A DNA stretch of 64,000 nucleotides from Zea mays. Its lineage: Eukaryota; Streptophyta; Magnoliopsida; Poales; Poaceae. The translations under genes were made by a program, and so were the position numbers. Numbering within the stretch: position 1 is the stretch's first letter; each line of letters starts with the position of its first letter. The notes beneath the pieces are model-generated. The model had not been told where the DNA came from and ran no database searches. It worked only from the letters and a program-made list of their open reading frames with translations. Location: assembly GCF_902167145.1 (NCBI RefSeq), contig NC_050099.1, positions 16,320,434 through 16,384,433 of the forward strand. Reading direction: 5' to 3'. This document shows, piece after piece, positions 22,345 to 34,278 of the stretch.

Positions 22345-24400
22345 AATATCCAGCAAAATGTTATTGCACAACAATTACATAAAAAATACCACATATATTA
22401 TCGATCTCAATATCTCATAAATTCTTTGGCAACAATCAATACATAACTAAATTGATACAGATCAAATTATATTACAATACGACAATAATGTCATCTTAAA
22501 AAATGCAGAGTTCAAAAAGGGTTCCATTCAGGTGCTACAAGTCCATAAAGAAATAAGAAATCATTGATGTAGTACTTGAAAGGCACACTGCTTCACCAGC
22601 TCTCTGTAGAATGTCCATGTACAACCTCACACATCAGAAAAGAGAAGCAATAATTTTCTCTCCTTCATATAAGCAATGACTCATGACTACTGCAGAAGTA
22701 CCTGTTGGAGAAATATTTACTCCTAAAAGTTGGCTTAGCTCAAGGGCCTTTCATGCTCTGGAACACCTACCTAAAAAGTTGGCAAACCTTTATAACCTCA
22801 ATAAGAACTTCGGCAACACAATTAGAAGGGCCACACTACATAGTGCCTTTATCCAACCCTTAACTGTGATTACTGATAGCCATGTAAAAGGTGTAACAAA
22901 AATTATAATAGGATGGACTGTTCACAGTTAATATAACAGTTATCTACAACGTTAAAAAGTTGATAATAAACCTTTCCAGAATAAGATTGTCTCATAGATA
23001 TTAATTTTCAGAAAACCTGTTAAGTTGAATGCAGATAATGCAACATAAGTCGGAATAATCAAATACACGAGTCTAATGAATGTCACATAATTTGGCAATC
23101 TAGTTAAGGACAATGTCTATCAAAGAACAAGTTTTGTCGAATACATTCTTGATATATAGCAGGAACTTTTTAAAAATATCCCAAAACATGGAGCTAGTAT
23201 GCGACAATTATAGCAAAACAACGTGTGCAGATGGCACAGTGAACTACTCATCGTTCGTTAAAAACAGAAACAAAATCTTCAGGGTACCTGAAAAGGAATA
23301 ATAACTGTGATGCATAATCTTTAGATGGCACAGTGATCCCAGCAGCGAGCCACAACAATAATCAACTCCTGAGGCAAAAGCATCAGCCAGTTAGTCACCT
23401 CCTCACAAAACACGGTGAGAATAACAAGAATTTTGTTACACCAAAAACATGAAGTAAGACTACAATGAAGGTGATATATAACATGTAAAAAAGACCAAAG
23501 GAGCGCTCGTCCATGAACTCCAATCCACCCATCGTTTACACTTCCAATGCAAATCATATCCCTACACCCAGACACATATCATGACTTACTGTTATTACCC
23601 TATGTGTTCAATTGTTTTACACACCAAAACAGTCACAAATATAATTTAACAAACTCTGTTTATTCCTAATGCAATCACACGCTCCTATCCGTTTGTGTGA
23701 AAAAAGTATGTGTTCATTATTTTCCAATGACTTGTACCGTACATATATTATATTTGATACCCATAAAAAAATAAATTTAATATCAGAGTGAGAATATGGT
23801 CCACATATCAGATATTAAATCGAAAAGAACAAATATTAGTATACTACACCTTATCTTACCCAAAAGGATGAGAAAGATATGAACCTGCATAGAGATACCT
23901 TTGCACTGCCATGCTTGAGGCAACTGATTCCTAGCTTTAATCCTTCCCTTGTCTGTATGATCCGAATGATAAGTGGCTCTTTCAAACTTTTCTTCTTAGC
24001 TTTTGTGTTCTTTGGTAGCTCCGAAGCATTTGATGGTTCATTTCCATATATAATTAATGCTCCTTGAGTAAGAAGGGGGATAAGTTGACAAATAACGTCT
24101 AAGGCTGAGGTCTACCAAAACAGACATGGGTTACAATGTGATAAATTGATACTTGGTTCATAGAAGAGGGCAGGGAAAATAAAATTGCACACCACAGGAT
24201 ACAATGTGATTACCTTATCTGCAATGGGGAGCTCCCCAAGTTCAGAGATAAAGGTCAATTTGGAAAACCTATAGCAAAGGCTGAATGCAAGGGTTATGAT
24301 TTTGATCTAGGTACTAATCCTACATGATTTGTAGTTGTGTTCATGTCTGTAGCATTCATTTGATGCCCACAATTAGTTTTTGTATATATTGTTTATGCCT
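22345..24400. other. Helitron 1 AT-rich filler, no gene recognised
   Basis: About 2 kb of AT-rich DNA. Several frames of 60-85 codons occur (for example 22683-22931, 23321-23575, 23879-24067) but none shows a familiar motif, codon bias or splice context. They may be intron or UTR sequence of captured genes. Confidence 0.5.
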
Positions 24401-24413
24401 TTCACTGGTAGGA

Positions 24414-24545
24414 AAATGGTGGGACAATTATGGGACACAAGTTCCAATTTTGCAAAGAATGGTTGTAAGAATTCTCTCTTCAATGCCTATATATTCCGGT
24501 TGTGAAAGAACTTGGAGCTATTTTGTATGGTTAAGATTCTAGCTC
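24414..24545 (+). pseudogene. hAT transposase C-terminal fragment
   Basis: Translates to WWDNYGTQVPILQRMVVRIL, then SSMPIYSGCERTWS, matching the hAT family dimerisation region (W-W...G...P.L...A.R.L.....S...CER.WS). Downstream pieces (24690-24900, acidic and lysine-rich: EEYEKLHKSS) may be its tail. It lies in plus orientation, opposite to the Helitron. No catalytic DDE part is present, so it is a scrap. Confidence 0.72.
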
Positions 24546-24899
24546 CAAGTTATATTATTAATATACACCACTTGTTATTTCAGGTTTGTCATTTGTGAAG
24601 TATCAACAAGCTTAGATTTGCATTTGTATTTTTATAGAATCATACAAAGAAAAGAAACAAGCTAACAAGTGTTTGTGCAATACAATAACAGGATGAATGG
24701 GAAAAAATAAAAAGCCAAAAAGAACCAAAAGATTTGGCATGTAGGGTTGAGGAATATGAGAAACTTCATAAGAGTTCAAGGCTGTCCCAAAATGAGAGAT
24801 GTTAGTGAAGATGAATTTCAGCCTGAACAAGAGCCAACCAATGAGGAAAACATTTACTTTGAGTCTGACCAGGAGAATGCTGCCCCAATTTAACCAATG

Positions 24900-25658
24900 A
24901 GGAAAACATTGACTTTGAGTATACCGGCCCCATTACTGCACATGCATGGTTGCTTATTTTATTTGCTTTCGCTTATGACTTAGAACTAATTTATCTTTGT
25001 GCCTCTACTGCCAGCCAGTTTGTAACTTTTGTGTGTGGGTAGTCCCATGAGTAGTCGGCCTGACTTGTGGCTGTTTTGTAATCACAGTGACATTAATTCC
25101 CCCTATAATTCTAACAAAGTGAAAAACTGCAAAAGATATGCTTAGCTCTAGCTTATTACCACTGTTCATAAGATGTTCGAAAAGAATAAAGAGCAAATAA
25201 AACTTCTAAAAATACATGACAAGGATTCTAGGATGTATATTGTACCAACCAGCAGGAACTTTGCACGGTCAGATCCTGGAATAGCTAAAGTTCAGTGGAG
25301 TACAGTTCTAGTAACAATTGTTTTACTGACGTTGTGTTGCCCGCTGAAATGCGTAATCAACGACTACAAGAAATAACATATATTGGTGAGACCACGAACT
25401 ATTCCTGTTGTAACTTATAGGAAGCTACGCATCCAAGTCACGTGCAAACATTTAGTTTGGCAGTTCTATACACACATGAGAAGAGAAAATGGCGAGTTTG
25501 AAGCCATTCAATGCAATAATATAATTGAACAAACCTCCGGCTCCTATTGTGTGGTGAAGAAGTTTGGCAACACAACCATGGAGACAAGAGATGAACCTGA
25601 CAAACTGTTTTATAGTGGTTGTTTTCTTATTTATTTCAGGGGTCCAATGATACAGAAC
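24900..25658. other. Helitron 1 segment, nothing recognised
   Basis: AT-rich. A 111-codon frame at 25383-25718 (KLRIQVTCKHLVWQFY) runs into the LTR at 25659 and is not assigned to a family. It may be a captured exon but no splice sites or homology are clear. Confidence 0.4.
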
Positions 25659-26330
25659 TGTTGGGGACTTGTTCTCAAACGCTATGGGTTAAGAACAAGG
25701 CAACACAGAAAATGTTAATCGATAAAGTCCTTCGTCCTTCGAAGCATTATTTCCCTTAGGATATAATGATTTTCGGAGGAAAGTTATGAAGGACGTACCT
25801 TCATAGACACATCATACAATGATGAAGAATGAAACACAAGAAATATGAAAGACAACATGGATAATTATACATTATTATCAACTAGTTATTATTGCGAAAA
25901 ACAGTAATAACATCGAATTACAAATGTACCTTTCAGCTTGAAAGGAGATGAAAGTACAAGTGTGACGCAAAAGCAAATGTCAAATCAGCGTGAACAGTAC
26001 GGGGGTACTGTTCACCTATTTATAGACACGGGACACAGCCCATACAAAATTACATTCATGCCCTTTACATTTGGATAATATCTATAGTGTTCTGATGAAT
26101 AATATCCAGGCTTCATGAAGATATTTTCTGAAGCTACACTTCCGAAGATCAATAGTGTATCTCCTTGTGACATCATGATTTTTCCGTTTTTTTCAAAACA
26201 TTCTTCTGAAGATCGATATTGTGTCCGCTTCTTGTGCCATATGCAACATGATGTATGATGCTTATGCTATGCGAAATGATGCGATGATGTTATGTTGTGT
26301 AAGATGGTGTTTATTCCGAAGATACACACA
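25659..26330 (-). repeat. 3' LTR of the gag-only element
   Basis: Outer edge certain (TGTTGGGGACTTG after the TSD). Plus-strand positions 25659-26075 match 28439-28855 almost base for base and contain the TATA box (minus strand tataaatagg, near 26022). Beyond 26075 the sequence is unrelated to the other LTR. The inner edge at 26330 is inferred from TGTGTGTATC after a short purine run on the minus strand, so it could be off by tens of bases. Confidence 0.65.
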
Positions 26331-26354
26331 TCCCTGCGATAAAACACATAATCT

Positions 26355-26560
26355 TTTATAAGCCTCCCTTAGGAGCTTCTTCGCCTTTTACTTCAGCGGA
26401 ATCAGCGTTTATTTTTCGCTGTAAGCCTCCCTTAGGAGCTTCTTCGCCTTTTACTTTCAGCGGTATTCGCGTTGACTTTTCGCGCTTCGCCTTTTACTTA
26501 GGCGGTATCAGCGTTGACTTTTCGCTGTAAGCTCTGCATTCCCTTTGGAACGACTTTGGA
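26355..26560. repeat. short tandem repeats in gag-only element 3' region
   Basis: Two full copies of taagcctcccttaggagctt with cttcgccttttact and a partial third, each followed by cagcg...tttttcgc. Located between gag and the 3' LTR; no coding function. Confidence 0.7.
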
Positions 26561-26845
26561 GCAAAAAACTTACACTGCGCTCCCTTTGGAACGGCTTTTT
26601 GTGACTTCGGCAAACTTACTCTGCGTTCCATAGAACGACTTTTTGTTGCTTCGAAGGATTGTTTGGTAATTCGAAGGTCCTCCTTGTTATCGCAAATCTT
26701 TATGCTTCAACGGCTTAAGCCCGTGAAGAAAATATATTTTCCTTGTGGCAAAGAACGAAACTATTACATGAAATTTGAAAAATGTCCTTTATTACACGGA
26801 AAATAAAACTGAATGAAAAAGACTGCTATCAAGGTAGGATATTTG

Positions 26846-28363
26846 TCAATAGATGTGCTTCGACTCTGGCACAGTGCTGTTGACTGTGCGAGCTTCGGAC
26901 TGTTCTCTGAAGACCCTTTGGTGTGGGCCATATTGGCTCCCTTCTGGCTGTTGGCCCTGTTGCAGCGGTGGTGGAGGCGGAGGCAGCTGCCAAGAAGCTT
27001 GAGGTTGACTCGCCGAAGCAACAGAAACTGCAGGGTGGTTGCCTACATATTCTGGGATGTAAGGCGAATGATACGAAGCAGTGTGCATGACCTGCTTCGG
27101 CTGAGCCTGTTGTGCTGCAGCTTCGGCTATTTCCTTTTGCTTCTGGATGGTAACATGGCACATCCTGGTGGTATGGCCTTTGTTCTCACCACAGAATAAG
27201 CAAAAAATTCTTCTTGGTTGATCTCCAAATCTTCCACCGAAGCCCCTGGCGCCTCTGCCTCTTGGAGCTGGTGGTCGGAAGGAGCCTTGCTGTTGCCCCG
27301 AAGCCTGTGAGGAGCACTGTGGCCTTTGCTGCTGGCTTCCCCTATCATCATTTTGAGTAGAGTTATGGATTGACCTAACGTGCCTCGGATAGAATCTTCC
27401 TCCGAAGCCCCTGGTCATTTCAGAAAACCTGAAAGCCTCCTCCCTTCTTTGGCGAAAATCATTATCGGCCCGAATGTACTCGTCCATCTTCTGGAGCAGC
27501 TTCTCCAAAGTTTGAGGAGGCTTCCTAGCGAAGTACTGAGCTGAAGGTCCTGGCCAAAGCCCCTTGATCATGGCCTCAATAACAATTTTGTTGGGCACTG
27601 TTGGCGCCTGTGCCCTCAAACGCAAGAATCTCCGGACGTACGCCTGAAGGTACTCTTCGTGATCCTGGGTGCACTGGAATAGAGCTTGAGCAGTGACCGG
27701 CTTCGTCTGAAACCCTTGGAAGCTGGTTAACAACAAGTCCTTCAGCTTTTGCCATGAAGTAATCGTTCCTGGTCGAAGGGAGGAGTACCAGGTTTGAGCA
27801 ACACTCCTGACAGCCATAACAAAAGATTTGGCCATGACTACAGCATTGCCACCATACGAAGATACTGTTGCTTCGTAGCTCATCAAAAACTGCTTCGGGT
27901 CTGAGTGGCCATCAAATATGGGAAGCTGAGGCGGCTTGTAGGACGGAGGCCAAGGTGTAGCCTGCAGCTCAGCGGACAGAGGAGAAGCATCATCGAAAAC
28001 AAAATTCCCATGATGGAAATTGTCATACCAGTCATCTTCATTGAGGAAACCCTCCTGATGAAGGTCTTGGTGCTGAGGCCTTCGGTGTTGCTCATCCTGA
28101 GTAAGATGACGAACTTCTTCAAAGGCTTCGTCTATCTGCCTTTGCAGTTCAGCTAGCCTGGCCATCTTTTCCTTCTTCCTCTGCACCTATTGATGAAGCA
28201 TCTCCATGTCTCTGATTTCTTGGTCTATCTCATCCTCTGGCGGTGTCGGGCTAACAGCCTTCCTTTTTTGGCTTCGGGCCTCCCGAAGAGAGACAGACTC
28301 CTGATTGTGGTCCAGCGGTTGGAGAGCTGCAGTGCCAGTTGCTGAAGCTTTCTTCGGCGCCAT
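26846..28363 (-). pseudogene. gag of the nested element, one premature stop
   Basis: Frame from ATG 28363 (MAPKKASATG) to stop at 26846, about 505 codons, interrupted once by TAG at 28187-28189 (codon 59). Gag core: PPQLPIFDGHSDPKQFLM, then WYSSLRPGTITSWQKL, then YLQAYVRRFLRLR. A CCHC zinc knuckle (CLFCGENKGHTTRMC) precedes a glutamine/proline-rich tail. The knuckle and capsid regions would package element RNA. The retained frame beyond codon 59 suggests recent activity of the family. No pol follows. Confidence 0.87.
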
Positions 28364-28438
28364 AGCGAAGGTTTATGATCGCCGAAGGCGTTCAAAAACT
28401 CAAAGAGTGGAAGTGAGTTCACCGGAGGTGGGCGCCAA

Positions 28439-29096
28439 TGTTGGGGACTTGTTCTCAAACGCTATGGGTTAAGAACAAGGCAACACAGAAAATGTTAATC
28501 GATAAAGTCCTTCGTCCTTCGAAGCATTATTTCCCTTAGGATATAATGATTTTCGGAGGAAAGTTATGAAGGACGTACCTTCATAGACACAACATACAAT
28601 GATGAAGAATGAAACACAAGAAATATGAAAGACAACATGGATAATTATACATTATTATCAACTAGTTATTATTGCGAAAAAACAGTAATAACATCGAATT
28701 ACAAATGTACCTTTCAGCTTGAAAGGAGATGAAAGTACAAGTGTGACGCAAAAGCAAATGTCAAATCAGCGTGAACAGTACGGGGGTACTGTTCACCTAT
28801 TTATATACACGGGACACAGCCCATACAAAATTACATTCATGTCCTTTACATTTGGTAATAATTCTATAGTATTCCACCGAGGTCTGAATAGCCTTTTCAT
28901 CTTTAAGTCGGTTTCATTTTCTGCTAGCACGCCGAAGCTTTCCCGCTCACATCTTCGGCGCTGTATCAACCTTCGTATTGGGCTTTTCCTACTGTAATTC
29001 CAACTCGGGTCCGAAGGTACCTGTTCACACATTATGCTCCAGAAGTACTGTTAAATCCTGTTTTTGAGGACCTTCGTAAGCCGAAGGCCCCCAACA
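28439..29096 (-). repeat. 5' LTR of the gag-only element
   Basis: 658 bp, plus-strand ends TGTTGGGG and CCCCAACA, bordered outside by agaac. Carries the TATA box near 28800 (minus strand). The distal U3 (28856-29096) contains cttcgg/ccgaag-rich motifs and has no counterpart in the other LTR. Confidence 0.88.
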
Positions 29097-29364
29097 AGAA
29101 CTAAGCTGAGAAATATTGTGCTTCTGTTTTAGAGAGTTCGTGAACAGAGGTCGTGGACTACCTGAGAAAATGAGGACAACAAATACCCAATTTCCATAAT
29201 AAGATTTAATGTACTTGACACTGCATATATTCGTTTGAGCTGGTATTGTAGATGTTGAATTTGGCATATAAGACATTGAAGTGCAAATAACATAGGTCAG
29301 ATTTATCAAGATCAAGTGTATGTTATGTATTAGCCATTAGCTCATGCAATGCTAGCATAACTAC

Positions 29365-30483
29365 CTGGAATAGCATCAAAAACAGTATTGTATGGTGTGC
29401 CTTTCATCTGCATCTGTCTCCTAACAGTGTCCAGCGGATAACACATCAAAGTTGCAAATGTTGCTGAAAGAAGAGCGGTTGCTAGAGATGTTTCTGGTCT
29501 ATTCTTGTACTTCTCTGGTACAGATTTCTTCATCCTTGTACACCAAAAGAGAATGCAATATAAAAAATGTGAGGTAAATATTTAGATTTGTGTAAAGCTT
29601 TCACGTGTCATAGTATTCATATGCAGTAGAAGGAATCTCACAGGTCAAAAACACAGAAGTTCACAGCAATGTAAGGTGCAATTGCTACAAGAGATGGACC
29701 CAAGCCTCCATAGAAGGAGGCCAGCCCTTCTTCTCTCAGCATGTTAAGAGCAACCTACAAAATCATCAGGCTATGCCAGTTTCCAGAAAAAAAAAGTACA
29801 TAAATTTGCACTTACAAGACTGGTTACCTGAGATAAAGTGATGTGTCCAGATTGAACTGCTAGCCTGAGCCGGAGAACATCCAGTGGGTAAGTTACCTAT
29901 AAGCAAGTACAAGTAGAAAGTTCTGAATGTGCTAAAAATGGTGTTCTGTGGATTTCGATAAAAAATATGTATCATGAAAAAATAGACCAAAGAAGAAACC
30001 AACTATATTCAAATTCCATATCTAACAAAAACAAAAATACAGGGACATTTGCTAGTGAGTAAGCAAATAAAATAAATTACAAGTGTAGATGTCATGCCCG
30101 CGCAAGCACCAGCGGCAAGTCTCCCAAATACAGAAAGCTCTCCATCCTTTCTCCGGAAAATTTTCTGAATTAAAAGCAGTAACATTGTGACTTACTGACT
30201 TGTGAGAGAGAGAAATGAAGAACTCACTATCACAAAGAATGTAAAAATAAATTGATGACTAAGTGTAACCGTGAGTAACTATGACCTTGTAAACTTCATA
30301 CGAGAAGAGTTGCACTGCACTATAAGGAATTATGCGAATGACCTGGACAAGTTAATGGGAGATGGATAGGAATCAGCACAGCACAGCAAGATAAACCAAT
30401 GGATGATAGGGAACATCAAGCACCTGTGGAAGGTTTCCTTTCCAGTAACCCTTAAGCCATCCTTCTTTCCAATGTCCCATAGC
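29365..30483 (-). pseudogene. captured fragment of a thylakoid adenine nucleotide carrier (TAAC-like) gene
   Basis: Six consecutive exons with GT-AG borders on the minus strand: 30483-30424, 30342-30286, 30164-30081, 29896-29828, 29754-29642, 29534-29365. Together they stay in frame and encode part of a mitochondrial-carrier-family protein: WLKGYWKGNLPQ, IIPYSAVQLF, GRLAAGACAGMTSTL, VTYPLDVLRLRL, LNMLREEGLASFYGGLGPS, MCYPLDTVRRQMQ. Both PLD signature loops are present. The text resembles the plant thylakoid ATP/ADP carrier. The first exons (transit peptide) and the last carrier repeat are missing, so it is a truncated capture, though unusually intact. Confidence 0.87.
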
Positions 30484-31117
30484 CTGCATAATTGCAGAAA
30501 TATTATATTACAATATATTATCTAAAGTCGTAACCATTTAACTCCAGATAGCACCTATCATATGTTTTTTTAAAGAAAGCATTATAATTCACAATTCAAG
30601 CCCATCTAAACGATTAGGATTACTGATTCAGTAGGATGGTTAGTACCCATGTTAGAATTGCACAATAACTACCTGAACATATTTGTGGATCCCTATTTTC
30701 AATAGGCATGTCAGAAAGCAACATGACATAGACTCGGAAAAGAGACCGCATCCAAGGACATATGAAACAGGTTCGCCCATTAATTCATTAGTGATTTGTA
30801 TATTAAGCTTTCTTATCTTTGCTGATATTATATTAAGCATAGGATTTCTTTCAATAATGCATTCATTTGTTAATTGACCAGTATAAATCGTATCCCTAAC
30901 ATCGATGCAAGAAAGTTATCAGGAACCTCGTAACCTGTTAAAGTCTTAAAGGAATTCCCTCTATAAACTCTGGTGTATTTCAGAATATTTCTCTGGTGTA
31001 CTTCAGAATATTCCACCGATGTGAATTTTAGGACGGGAGATGAGACATTTCATCAGTCAATGATTCGCGCTAGAACTGGATTTCGAAGGCAAGAGAGATA
31101 GTCATCGAAGGACGTAC
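30484..31117 (-). other. Helitron 1 spacer between captured blocks
   Basis: AT-rich DNA between the carrier and cyclin fragments. No exon recognised; the 62-codon frames at 30652-30877 lie on both strands and lack motifs. Confidence 0.5.
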
Positions 31118-32152
31118 AGTAACTGTGGCTCAACTATGCCAGTGTGATGTTCCAGAATATCAGTCCACGGTGGATTCATCCCAAGTGTAGACCTGGCAGC
31201 ATAGACGGCAGCGGCTGCGGTCACCGATGGAGGGTAAACCAGCATCGCGTAATGGACCAATGCCAGCTCGGAGTAGAAGAATGCCATGTTCTCAAGCTGC
31301 GCCAAAAGCACCGAAGAAAATTTCAATATCTAAATGTGTGGTGTGGTGCTAAAACAACATTACTTGGACAACTATACCTCTGTGTCACACATTGCGGCTT
31401 TCAGGTACCTAACAATGAACATGTACATTATTGGAACCGTCAGGTTCCAATGGAGCCTGTCCAGGATGGCCTTTTCCTTGGTCAGAACCTGGTCTCTGGT
31501 AAATGCGTTGTCACAGAGGCACATCAAGTCCTTAACCTGTAAAATATCGCTGCTTGTTGTGTAAGCTAATCGTAGAATGGACTATAGCATGTTTTAGAAA
31601 CAAAATCAGCCAGCCTACCAGTGGAGCCCATATCTCTTCGTACTTACTTGCTATCAGCATGGCACTTATGCCGACGAGCTGCAGCTCCTTTCTTGGTACA
31701 CTCTCCATAGATAAGTACTGGTCGATGATGTAGACGGTCAAGTAAAGTGTCTCTGGCATTAGAGTAAGCCTGTACTGTACCTCGATAATCCAGTCGATAA
31801 GGATAGCTCTCATTCTCTCACTGATTTCAGCCTGTGAGCTCATGTAGCTGCTGAGAGGAAGGCAGGTGTCCTACACAAGCAAAACATGCCACAGATCAAC
31901 AATCATCAGAAATGGTCACTTCGACAATCCACTAAATCAGCAATTGCAGCATGATAAAAATTACCGCTTGGAATTTTTACCTCAGTGCTCTTGTAGAATC
32001 TGTAAATGTCCTCAACATATTCAACGATCTTGAGCACCATGGTCTTGTGGTCCTTGAGAAGGATGTGCAACTTGAGCTCCCGGTGCAGCACCTTGGGGTC
32101 GTGGACGAAGGCCACGCTGTTGCAAAGCTGGTACGTCAGGATCTGCGGACAC
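31118..32152 (-). pseudogene. captured CDKB-like/B-type cyclin fusion fragment
   Basis: Four exons with GT-AG borders: 32152-31981, 31870-31619, 31536-31378, 31296-31118. Exon 1 begins as a CDKB-like kinase piece (YQLCNSVAFVH, VLHRELKLHILL) and passes in frame into cyclin sequence (EYVEDIYRFYKSTE). Exon 2 is the cyclin box core: MRAILIDWIIEVQYRL, LMPETLYLTVYIIDQYLSM, ELQLVGISAMLIASKYEE. Exon 3 has VLTKEKAILDRLHWNLTVP; exon 4 the start of the C-terminal cyclin fold. The kinase HRD is HRE and lobes are missing, so kinase activity is not possible. The cyclin part lacks its N-terminal destruction box region and final helices. Confidence 0.83.
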
Positions 32153-32357
32153 AAACGTGGATTAGACATTCGCACAAACACCTGGCGTGCAGGGCGTTGG
32201 GATGGAGGAGGAAGGGCAGGAAACCGCGTTGACCTTCATTGTGGCCGTGTGGATCTTCTCGTGGTTGCTTCGTTGCCCTCCGATGAACTTCTGGCGGCGC
32301 TCTGGTGTGTACTTCCTAGCAGTGGATGAGGCGGAGCTGGAGAGCGTGAGGCGGAGG

Positions 32358-32939
<582 letters not shown>

Positions 32940-33246
32940 CTAGAGCGGGGGCTCTGCGGCCAACCAAACCGCCACAATGCGAGCGGCGGCGGTGTGGGGG
33001 AGGTGGACAGCGGTGTGGGAAGGCCGGAGCCGTTGCCGGCGCGAATGAAGCCTGCTGTCGACGAAGAGGGGACGAAGAGGGGAGCGGAGAGAGGAGCAGT
33101 TGCGATCGAGGGACGGAGGAGGCTTGAAGGGGAGGCGACGAGACGGACGGTGATGATTTGACGCATATAGATGGACGGTGCAGATTGGCTGAAGGCAGAA
33201 CCATGGGAGGCAGCCTACCCCTTACAGCCTTAATAGGTAGTATAGA

Positions 33247-33537
33247 AGTGTGTATCTTCACAAGTGGCTTAATATTAATTAGGAATTCACCGAATTATAA
33301 ATTTGGACATCCTAGTACACACCAGAATTGTAAAGATAACATATCGGCTCAACAAACGTCGGGATAAAAAACCGATACAACAAGGCATTATTGTTGTTGT
33401 CGGGCTTCTAAAATCGGTACTATGTCCGCACCGTTCCATCCTAAATCATCGCGTGTATTGACTTTGGCTGAGCGTCTGTTTGGTTGCCTGTACGCGAGGA
33501 ACGGTGGCTGCATGAGTGAATGCAAAATACGTCATTC
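33247..33537. other. short host spacer right of Helitron 1
   Basis: AT-rich, about 290 bp, no gene or element recognised. It should be contiguous with 22309 in a chromosome lacking the Helitron. Confidence 0.5.
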
Positions 33538-33540
33538 TAA

Positions 33541-33738
33541 GGAGGTGTTTCAATGCACTAGAGCTAATAGTTGTTAGCTAAAAGTATACTAGTAGAATTA
33601 GCTAGCTAACAAATAGTTAGCTAACTAGTAGCTAATTTACTAAAAAGAATTAATAGCTGAACTATTAGCTAGGGTGTTTGGATGTCTCTAGCTAATTTTA
33701 GCCACTAACTATTATCTCTAGTGCATTCAAACATCCCC
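33541..33738. mobile_element. Tourist-like MITE with TAA duplication
   Basis: 198 bp with imperfect terminal inverted repeats (ggaggtgtttcaatgcacta and the complement of tagtgcattcaaacatcccc) and an exact TAA duplication at 33538-33540 and 33739-33741, as for PIF/Harbinger. The interior is made of repeated ttagctaac motifs. Confidence 0.85.
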
Positions 33739-33741
33739 TAA

Positions 33742-34278
33742 GACCATTTACCTGTATCTGTACATACGCTAGAAATGGCCGTACCTGTCCAGCCAGACTC
33801 GCGTGGGACTGGATGTGCGAGCGCAGTAAACCAATCAGGCGCTGTAAGAACCGGCAAGGCTGGTTCAAGGGGATGGGTAGGCCAAGTTTGTTAGCTACCC
33901 TCTAAATGGGACCGAGTTTCTTCTTGTTAATTTTATGTTCAATACAAGTTATTGGAAAATTCCGGTATCCGAGTGCTAGAGTTGACAAAAAATATTTAGT
34001 GAAGTGCTTTCAAGTTTGTTCTACATAATGATGGGTTGTATCGAAGAACTACCAAAGACTTATTGCTCAAGTGTTTGGATGATGGCCAAGCTACACTGAC
34101 CATGGGAGAAGTCCATGAAGGTATTTGTGGTTCCAAAGGTAACATGGTTACTAAGAAGCGATGGTTTCTATTAGCTTACTAAGACTTATTGGATGATCAC
34201 CCAATAAGCTAGATCTATATTATAATTCATCGCACTCGTCAAGCACCTCGTCAAGCATAGTAGCGTACTTGGTCTATA
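33742..34278 (+). pseudogene. Gypsy integrase zinc-domain scrap and flank
   Basis: Around 34000-34170 the plus strand reads NDGLYRRTTKDLLLKCLDD, then MGEVHEGICGS, the region before and at the HHCC zinc domain of a plant Gypsy integrase. It breaks at a stop soon after (FLLAY). No other domain nearby. The remainder is AT-rich. The young Copia element inserted at its right edge (ctata). Confidence 0.6.

Larger units (their letters stand above)
25659..29096 (-). mobile_element. gag-only LTR retrotransposon nested in Helitron 1
   Basis: 3438 bp between the perfect duplication agaac (25654-25658 and 29097-29101). Ends are TGTTGGGG and CCCCAACA. On the minus strand: 5' LTR 29096-28439, PBS-like TTGGCGCCCACC at 28438-28427, gag 28363-26846, repeated non-coding DNA, 3' LTR 26330-25659. 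No protease, RT or integrase, so it depends on a partner element. The two LTRs agree over the first 420 bp (plus-strand order) but not in the remainder. Family name not assigned. Confidence 0.87.

Noticed and set aside
31144..31542. 132-codon plus-strand frame
   Set aside because: Antisense shadow of the captured cyclin exons on the minus strand, which have splice sites and a recognisable cyclin box.
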